Shown here: piece after piece, positions 5,717 to 10,051 of the stretch
How the letters are laid out: each line of letters begins with the position of its first letter
Numbering within the stretch: position 1 is the first letter of the stretch
Assembly (NCBI RefSeq): GCF_016587435.1
Contig: NZ_BNJJ01000052.1
Coordinates: forward strand, 1-10,051
From: Dictyobacter formicarum
GTDB taxonomy: Bacteria; Chloroflexota; Ktedonobacteria; Ktedonobacterales; Ktedonobacteraceae
Direction of reading: 5' to 3'
Length of the DNA: 10,051 nucleotides
The notes under the pieces: generated by a model
The model's input: the letters and a program-made list of their open reading frames with translations, nothing else
The model's database searches: none
Told to the model about the DNA's origin: nothing
Program-made: the position numbers and the translations under genes

Positions 5717-6634
5717 CTAATCAAGATACTCTTTAAAGGCGTGATTGGCCTGTGGATGGCGCAGTTTACGAATCGCTCGCTCTTCGATCTGACGTACGCG
5801 CTCTCGAGTTACTTTCAACTTTTTCCCCACCTCTTCTAATGTATGATCATGATCACCAACCAGGCCAAAACGTAGCTCTATAACGTTACGCTCATATGGC
5901 GTCAACTGACCCAGCAGCTTGCTAACCTTTTCACGCAGCATATTCTGGTCCACCTGGTCCGCTGTGCCGGATCGACTGGAATCCTCGATGACGTTGCCAA
6001 GCGTATTTTCCTCTTCCTCAGAGAGAGGCGCATCTAAAGAAAAGGCTTTTTCGGTCCATGCCAGTAGCTCGCCGACATGTTCCACGGTCATTCCTAGCTT
6101 TTGTGCCACCATCTCGATCGTTGGCTCCTGGCCCAGTTCCTGGTACAGCTGGCGCGACATACGTCGCACACGCCTCGCCTCTTCCATTACGTAGATCGGA
6201 AGGCGTACGACATGCGTATTTTCCAGAATCGCATGTGTGATAGCACGTTTAATCCACCAGGTTGCGTAGGTCGAGAAGCGGAAGCCCTTCCTATAGTCGA
6301 ACTTCGAGACGGCACGAATGAGACCAATATTGCCTTCCTCAATCAAATCTTCAAGGCTGATGCCCTGCCCAATGTATTTCTTGGCTATGCTGACGACGAG
6401 GCGTAGATTGGCCTCGATGAGCTGGTTACGCGCATCGATGTCCCCTTGCTCTGCGCGTGCCGCCAGAAAGGCCTCGTGCACTGCAGAGAGGAGCGGTATG
6501 CCAGAGAACTCGCGGAAATAGAGGCGCAGACTATTGCTGTGGGCTAAATGGCTGATATCCGCATTATGAGATGCTTCGCGTGTGCTATCGGCTAGCATAT
6601 CTTGATATGCTCCAAGCTCTAAGTTGGATTCCAT
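5717..6634 (-). CDS. RNA polymerase sigma factor, RpoD-like group 2 (sigma-70 family)
   Basis: This 305-residue sigma factor directs RNA polymerase to a set of promoters. The ATG at 6632-6634 is preceded by AGGGAG at about 6 nt. Region 1.1 is absent, with only about 30 unconserved N-terminal residues. Region 1.2 is near 33-50 ([16 protein letters not shown]). Region 2 spans 68-140 ([49 protein letters not shown]), region 3 about 141-215, and region 4 about 233-296 with the helix-turn-helix [10 protein letters not shown] at 275-284. The length and domains fit a group 2 or primary-like sigma. At the residue matching E. coli Q437, which helps read the -10 box, this protein has Arg (R130), while the T440 equivalent is kept (T133). 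The -35-reading helix is canonical. No promoter is clear in the 117-bp gap upstream, so it may be co-transcribed with the genes before it. Confidence 0.93.
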   Translation of the reverse strand: MESNLELGAYQDMLADSTREASHNADISHLAHSNSLRLYFREFSGIPLLSAVHEAFLAARAEQGDIDARNQLIEANLRLVVSIAKKYIGQGISLEDLIEEGNIGLIRAVSKFDYRKGFRFSTYATWWIKRAITHAILENTHVVRLPIYVMEEARRVRRMSRQLYQELGQEPTIEMVAQKLGMTVEHVGELLAWTEKAFSLDAPLSEEEENTLGNVIEDSSRSGTADQVDQNMLREKVSKLLGQLTPYERNVIELRFGLVGDHDHTLEEVGKKLKVTRERVRQIEERAIRKLRHPQANHAFKEYLD

Positions 6635-6751
6635 GCTCTGCTCCCTTTATTTGAACGGTCTAGCCCTTTCGCTCTGGTCCTGGTCAGAGGATACACAAAT
6701 TACCTTCACTGCCTCTTCGCATTTCCTTCGCAAATGAGCGTCACAACATTT

Positions 6752-7666
6752 CTAGCTATGAGTGTTGTTGCCTGCTGATAGGTAAAACTGGCCTTTCTCG
6801 TTGAGAAAGGTGATATGAGTTTCCTTGATGTTGAGAATCATGTCGGGTTTGTCATCACCATTCACATCTTTAAATGTGAGCGTGACGACGGTTAAATCTT
6901 GTCCGGCGCCGAGCAGCGTGGGGCCAGTGTAGATCCTGGCCTGTGAGGCATCGCCACCGGGAAATTCGATTACCATCAGATGTTGTTTCATGTTCAGGGC
7001 GATAAAATGGCTGGGGTTGGCCTGTGAGTCATGGTGGCCGACGACTGCGTCGGTCTGGTATGTCCTTGGATATCCGTAGTGCCAGTCATCTTGTGTAGTC
7101 TGCCACCAATTAAGCGCGGCCGTTAATGCGACCCATGACAGTACAATCATGAATATGGTGAGGCCAATGTAGTACAGCCAGTGTTTCCGTTTTCTCTGCT
7201 TTTTGCTGACTGCTGTTGCCTGCGCTCGCGGCCTTTCCACTGCGATCTCTGGTTGTGTAACTGGTTGCCTGTACACTTGCAGAGATTGGACGGTAGAGGT
7301 GCGAGTTGTGTTGCGCTGAGCGGGATGCGTCTGTGTTGCCGTGCTGCGAGGAGGAACGATCGAGCTATATCCAGCACTATATTTCTTGCCCCACTGCTCC
7401 CTTGTTCGAGATTGCGTATGATATGCTGACATCTCACTTGTGCGCGCTTGCGTGCGATATGCTGGCATCGCACTTGTGTGCTGGGCACGTCTCTCTTCTG
7501 CTCTCGGACCTGGCTGACTCTGATACTGCCTGACGCTGGTTGATTTACGCCGAGGATACAACATATCATCGTACGCTTCATTGATCTCATCGTACGTGTT
7601 TCTGGTTTGTATCTGAGTATATCTATCTAGCGCGTATTGGGGAGGTTGGCTATAGCGTTGTGCCAT
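6752..7666 (-). CDS. Single-pass membrane protein with repetitive basic N-terminus and external calcium-loop domain
   Basis: The product is 304 residues from the ATG at 7664-7666, preceded by AAAGGA at about 10 nt. An in-frame ATG at 7748-7750 would add 28 residues, but it sits 6 nt after the xfp stop, has no spaced ribosome-binding site and would put the hairpin at 7717-7744 inside the gene. Residues 1-160 are a polar, Arg/Gln/Tyr/Thr-rich, probably disordered region with a 12-residue tandem repeat (TSAMPAYRTQAR then TSEMSAYHTQSR, DNA about 7407-7478). A basic KKQRKRK stretch precedes one membrane helix (about 162-187), so the C-terminal 115 residues should lie outside. That domain contains DVNGDDKPD (267-275), the calcium-binding loop typical of FG-GAP/VCBS-type propeller repeats, but only one clear copy. 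Function is unknown; surface sensing or binding is a guess. Confidence 0.75.
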   Translation of the reverse strand: MAQRYSQPPQYALDRYTQIQTRNTYDEINEAYDDMLYPRRKSTSVRQYQSQPGPRAEERRAQHTSAMPAYRTQARTSEMSAYHTQSRTREQWGKKYSAGYSSIVPPRSTATQTHPAQRNTTRTSTVQSLQVYRQPVTQPEIAVERPRAQATAVSKKQRKRKHWLYYIGLTIFMIVLSWVALTAALNWWQTTQDDWHYGYPRTYQTDAVVGHHDSQANPSHFIALNMKQHLMVIEFPGGDASQARIYTGPTLLGAGQDLTVVTLTFKDVNGDDKPDMILNIKETHITFLNEKGQFYLSAGNNTHS

Positions 7667-7716
7667 GGCTTCGCCGTCCTTTCGCAGAGATAAGGGACAC
7701 TGAGTTCGCGTGGAGT

Positions 7717-7744
7717 GTAGGAAGCTGACGTGACGGCTTCCTAC
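7717..7744. repeat. Hairpin directly after the xfp stop
   Basis: GTAGGAAGC (7717-7725) and GCTTCCTAC (7736-7744) form a perfect 9-bp stem, extendable by T-G and G-C pairs into a loop made of TGACG repeated. On the minus strand it begins 12 nt past the xfp TAA (7757-7759). No T-run follows, so it is more likely an mRNA 3'-end or processing stem than a full intrinsic terminator. It lies in the untranslated gap before the ATG at 7666. Confidence 0.5.
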
Positions 7745-7756
7745 ATCCATACATCC

Positions 7757-10051
7757 TTACTTCCATTGCCACTGGGCAATGTCATCAGGGTCCTTGCCAT
7801 ACTTCTGAATAAAGTGTTGGTGTTCTGTGAGCAATGATTGGTAGTGGCTCAAGCGCTCGCTCATCTGTACAGCGACGCGCTGGTTGCCGGACGCTGTGGC
7901 GGCGAGGCGAATAGCCTGCATAACCAGGTGATAGCGATCCGTTCCGTTACACACCTGCATATCAAACGGCGTCGTGGTCGTCCCTTCTTCGCGATAGCCA
8001 TTGACATGGAATCGCTCATTATTGGGGCGTCCGAAGAGCAGTTGTTTGATAGCAGATGGATAACCATGGAAGTTGATAATGACCGGACTGCTGGTGGTAA
8101 ACAGTCCTGCGAATACCTCATTATCAACGCCGTGTGGGTGATCTGTATTTGGCAGCAACGTAAACAGGTCCATTACGTTGACCACGCGCACGCGTAGCTC
8201 TGGTAAATCTTCCCTCAGTATCTGTGCCGCCGCCATCACCTCTAAGGTTGTGTTATCACCGATACCTACCAGTATCACATCAGGATTGATGCCGTCATCG
8301 GTGCTGGCCCAGCGCCAGACCGAGGCGCCCGCGCGACAGTGCGCAATCGCTTCGTCCATCGAGAGCCACTGCGGGAATGGTCTTTTCTCGGCGATAATCA
8401 GGTTGATAACGTTGGTCTCACTCAGACACCGTTCTAGCGTATAGAGCAGGCTATTGGCGTCGGCGGGCAGGTAGACGCGAGAGATCTCTGACTTCTTATT
8501 CAGGATGGTGTTGATAAAGCCTGGATTCTGGTGAGAATATCCGTTGTGCTCTTGCCGCCATAGGGTCGATGTCTGCAAGTAGTTCAACGAAGCAACGGGA
8601 AGTCGCCAGGCAAACTCATTGGATGTTTTCAGGAACTTGGCATATTGATCCATCATCGAGGCGATAATGGTAAGGAACGCCTCATAGCTGGGAAAGAAAC
8701 CATGGCGCCCCGTGAGCAAGTATCCCTGCAGCCATGCCTGGCACAGGTGCTCGCTTAATACCTCTATTACCCGACCACCGTCTGCCCTGACCTGCGTATC
8801 GTGGACGTCTACCGGCAACTGGTAGTTGCGAGATGTAGCATCTAATACGGCCCCTAGCATATTTGACTCTAGCTCATCGGGACAGAAGATTCTGAAGTTG
8901 TGTGGATTATGGGTTACCACCTCTTTCAAGTAGCTCCCCGCCGGTTCGACATTGCTATATGCTTTTCCCTTGCTTGGCACTGCGTGGTCGTGTAGGTCAG
9001 GGAGGTCAAGGTTGCGGCGCAGGCGACCTCCGAAGGTATGTCGATTGCTTCCCATACGATAATCGCCCTTTGGACACAGCGCGAGTACCTCGGGATATGG
9101 ACTTCCCTGCTCGTCGAAAAGCTCCTCTGGTCGATAAGAGCGGAGCCAGCTTTCGACAGCTTGTAGCGACTGAGGATTGGACTTTAAATCAATGCCAGGG
9201 ACCTGGTGAGAGCGATAAGAGCCCTCCACTGGTTTTCCATTCAGGGCTTTGATGCCCGTCCAACCTTTGGGTGAGCGTAAAATGATCATCGGCCATGCCG
9301 GGTTAGCCTGGGGATTTCCGTTGCGTGCGGCTAGCTGAATGCTGCGAATACCTAGATATGCTTCATCCATCACCTGGGCCAGGCGCTCATTTCCCTCTGT
9401 TGCATTAACGATATAGACCTTGTAGCCATAGCCAGTGAAGAGTTTGGTGAGCGCTTCATCGCTCATCGTGCCATAAATGGTAGGATTGCTGATTTTGTAG
9501 CCATTAAGATGCAGGATGGGGAGTACTGCCCCTGACTCAACCGGATTCAAGAATTTGTAGCTGTGCCAGGCGGCCGCCGTTGGCCCTGTTTCAGCCTCTC
9601 CGTCGCCGACAATACATGCGACAATCAGATTGGGATTGTCCATGGCCGCCCCAAACGCGGTTGCCAGCGCGTAACCGAGTTCGCCTCCCTCGTGAATGGT
9701 GCCCGGAACGCCAGGATAGAGATGACTGGGAAATCCACCGGGCCAGGAGAAGCGTTGAATGAACTGCTTAAGCCCACTCTCATCACGCGAGAGAGCTGGA
9801 TAAAATTGATGCAGTGAGCCTTCAAGATACAGATTGGCGAGATTCGCTGGTGCTCCATGTCCCGGCCCTGTTACCAGAAACATATCGATGGCATGATGCA
9901 CAATGAGCCGGTTTAGATGAGCATAGATCATGTTGATGCCCGGGCAGGTTCCCCAGTGCCCAAGTAGACGATCTTTGATATGCTTCAGCTGGAGTGGCTC
10001 TTTTAAGAGAATGTTGTCCTGCAAGTAGACCTGGGCTGCCGCCAGATAGTT
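7757..10051 (-). CDS. xfp: Phosphoketolase (xylulose-5-phosphate/fructose-6-phosphate), 5' end beyond window
   Basis: This thiamine-diphosphate enzyme splits xylulose 5-phosphate (and often fructose 6-phosphate) with phosphate, giving acetyl-phosphate plus glyceraldehyde 3-phosphate or erythrose 4-phosphate. The frame is open to the last base and reads NYLAAAQVYLQDN at its start, as in the family N-terminus, so the true start lies past 10051. The TTG at 10022-10024 is an internal leucine. The 765 visible residues leave perhaps 20-40 missing from the usual 790-800. Both phosphoketolase signatures are present: EGGELGY (9671-9691) and GAAMDNPNLIVACIVGDGE, which matches the G-x3-[DN]-x-P pattern ending in GDGE. 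GPGHGAPA, SHQVPG and QEHNGYSHQNPG supply the conserved active-site histidines. The protein looks intact and catalytically competent. No acetate kinase or pentose-phosphate gene is nearby in the window. Confidence 0.96.
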   Translation of the reverse strand, partial: NYLAAAQVYLQDNILLKEPLQLKHIKDRLLGHWGTCPGINMIYAHLNRLIVHHAIDMFLVTGPGHGAPANLANLYLEGSLHQFYPALSRDESGLKQFIQRFSWPGGFPSHLYPGVPGTIHEGGELGYALATAFGAAMDNPNLIVACIVGDGEAETGPTAAAWHSYKFLNPVESGAVLPILHLNGYKISNPTIYGTMSDEALTKLFTGYGYKVYIVNATEGNERLAQVMDEAYLGIRSIQLAARNGNPQANPAWPMIILRSPKGWTGIKALNGKPVEGSYRSHQVPGIDLKSNPQSLQAVESWLRSYRPEELFDEQGSPYPEVLALCPKGDYRMGSNRHTFGGRLRRNLDLPDLHDHAVPSKGKAYSNVEPAGSYLKEVVTHNPHNFRIFCPDELESNMLGAVLDATSRNYQLPVDVHDTQVRADGGRVIEVLSEHLCQAWLQGYLLTGRHGFFPSYEAFLTIIASMMDQYAKFLKTSNEFAWRLPVASLNYLQTSTLWRQEHNGYSHQNPGFINTILNKKSEISRVYLPADANSLLYTLERCLSETNVINLIIAEKRPFPQWLSMDEAIAHCRAGASVWRWASTDDGINPDVILVGIGDNTTLEVMAAAQILREDLPELRVRVVNVMDLFTLLPNTDHPHGVDNEVFAGLFTTSSPVIINFHGYPSAIKQLLFGRPNNERFHVNGYREEGTTTTPFDMQVCNGTDRYHLVMQAIRLAATASGNQRVAVQMSERLSHYQSLLTEHQHFIQKYGKDPDDIAQWQWK

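Noticed and set aside
5265..5717. 150-codon minus-strand open frame across the tRNA
   Set aside because: It includes CSRLESNQRTRFRRPVLYPL, the well-known translation of an antisense tRNA, and also crosses the terminators. It is not a gene.
6635..6751. Promoter for the sigma gene
   Set aside because: I found no -35/-10 pair with 16-18 nt spacing on the minus strand. TATCCT has no matching -35.
6792..6810. CCTTTCTC-GTT-GAGAAAGG perfect hairpin
   Set aside because: It lies inside the coding region of the calcium-loop protein (encoding FLNEKG) and no T-run of convincing length follows closely. Probably chance.

Overview
The window looks like chromosomal DNA of a free-living bacterium of moderate G+C content. 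I suspect the phylum Chloroflexota, perhaps class Ktedonobacteria. That guess rests on the remembered look of the integrase, ComEA/ComEC and sigma proteins and has not been tested by any search. Nearly all genes lie on the minus strand. The exceptions are the integrase remnant at the left edge and one tRNA.

Layout, left to right. (1) 2-376: the C-terminal end of a tyrosine recombinase, cut by the window edge, followed by about 270 bp packed with stem-loops, including a 26-bp hairpin with a 3-nt loop. (2) 646-1302 (-): a zinc-ribbon, proline-rich-linker, membrane protein with its own promoter at 1403-1431. (3) 1470-5096 (-): an operon-like block, transcribed in the order comEA, a 91-residue membrane protein, comEC, from a good sigma-70-type promoter at 5149-5177. 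This is DNA-uptake machinery. (4) 5313-5384 (+): tRNA-Arg(CCG) with a strong promoter and an intrinsic terminator. It is divergent from comEA and convergent with the sigma gene. (5) 5717-6634 (-): a short RpoD-like group 2 sigma-70 factor. (6) 6752-7666 (-): a single-pass membrane protein with a repetitive basic N-terminus and an external domain carrying a DxNxD-type calcium loop. (7) 7757-10051 (-): phosphoketolase (Xfp), missing only its N-terminus at the right edge.

How the parts relate. ComEA would bind incoming DNA outside the membrane and ComEC would form the channel. The small protein is start/stop-coupled to comEA and probably belongs to the same system. The most unusual feature is that the metal-binding motifs of ComEC's C-terminal metallo-beta-lactamase-like domain, and both glycine hairpins of ComEA's HhH domain, are missing although both frames are intact. 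This suggests a modified or non-nucleolytic form of the uptake machine. Phosphoketolase makes acetyl-phosphate from pentose- or fructose-phosphate. Its neighbours give no evident metabolic context. I see no CRISPR array, transposase or defence island.
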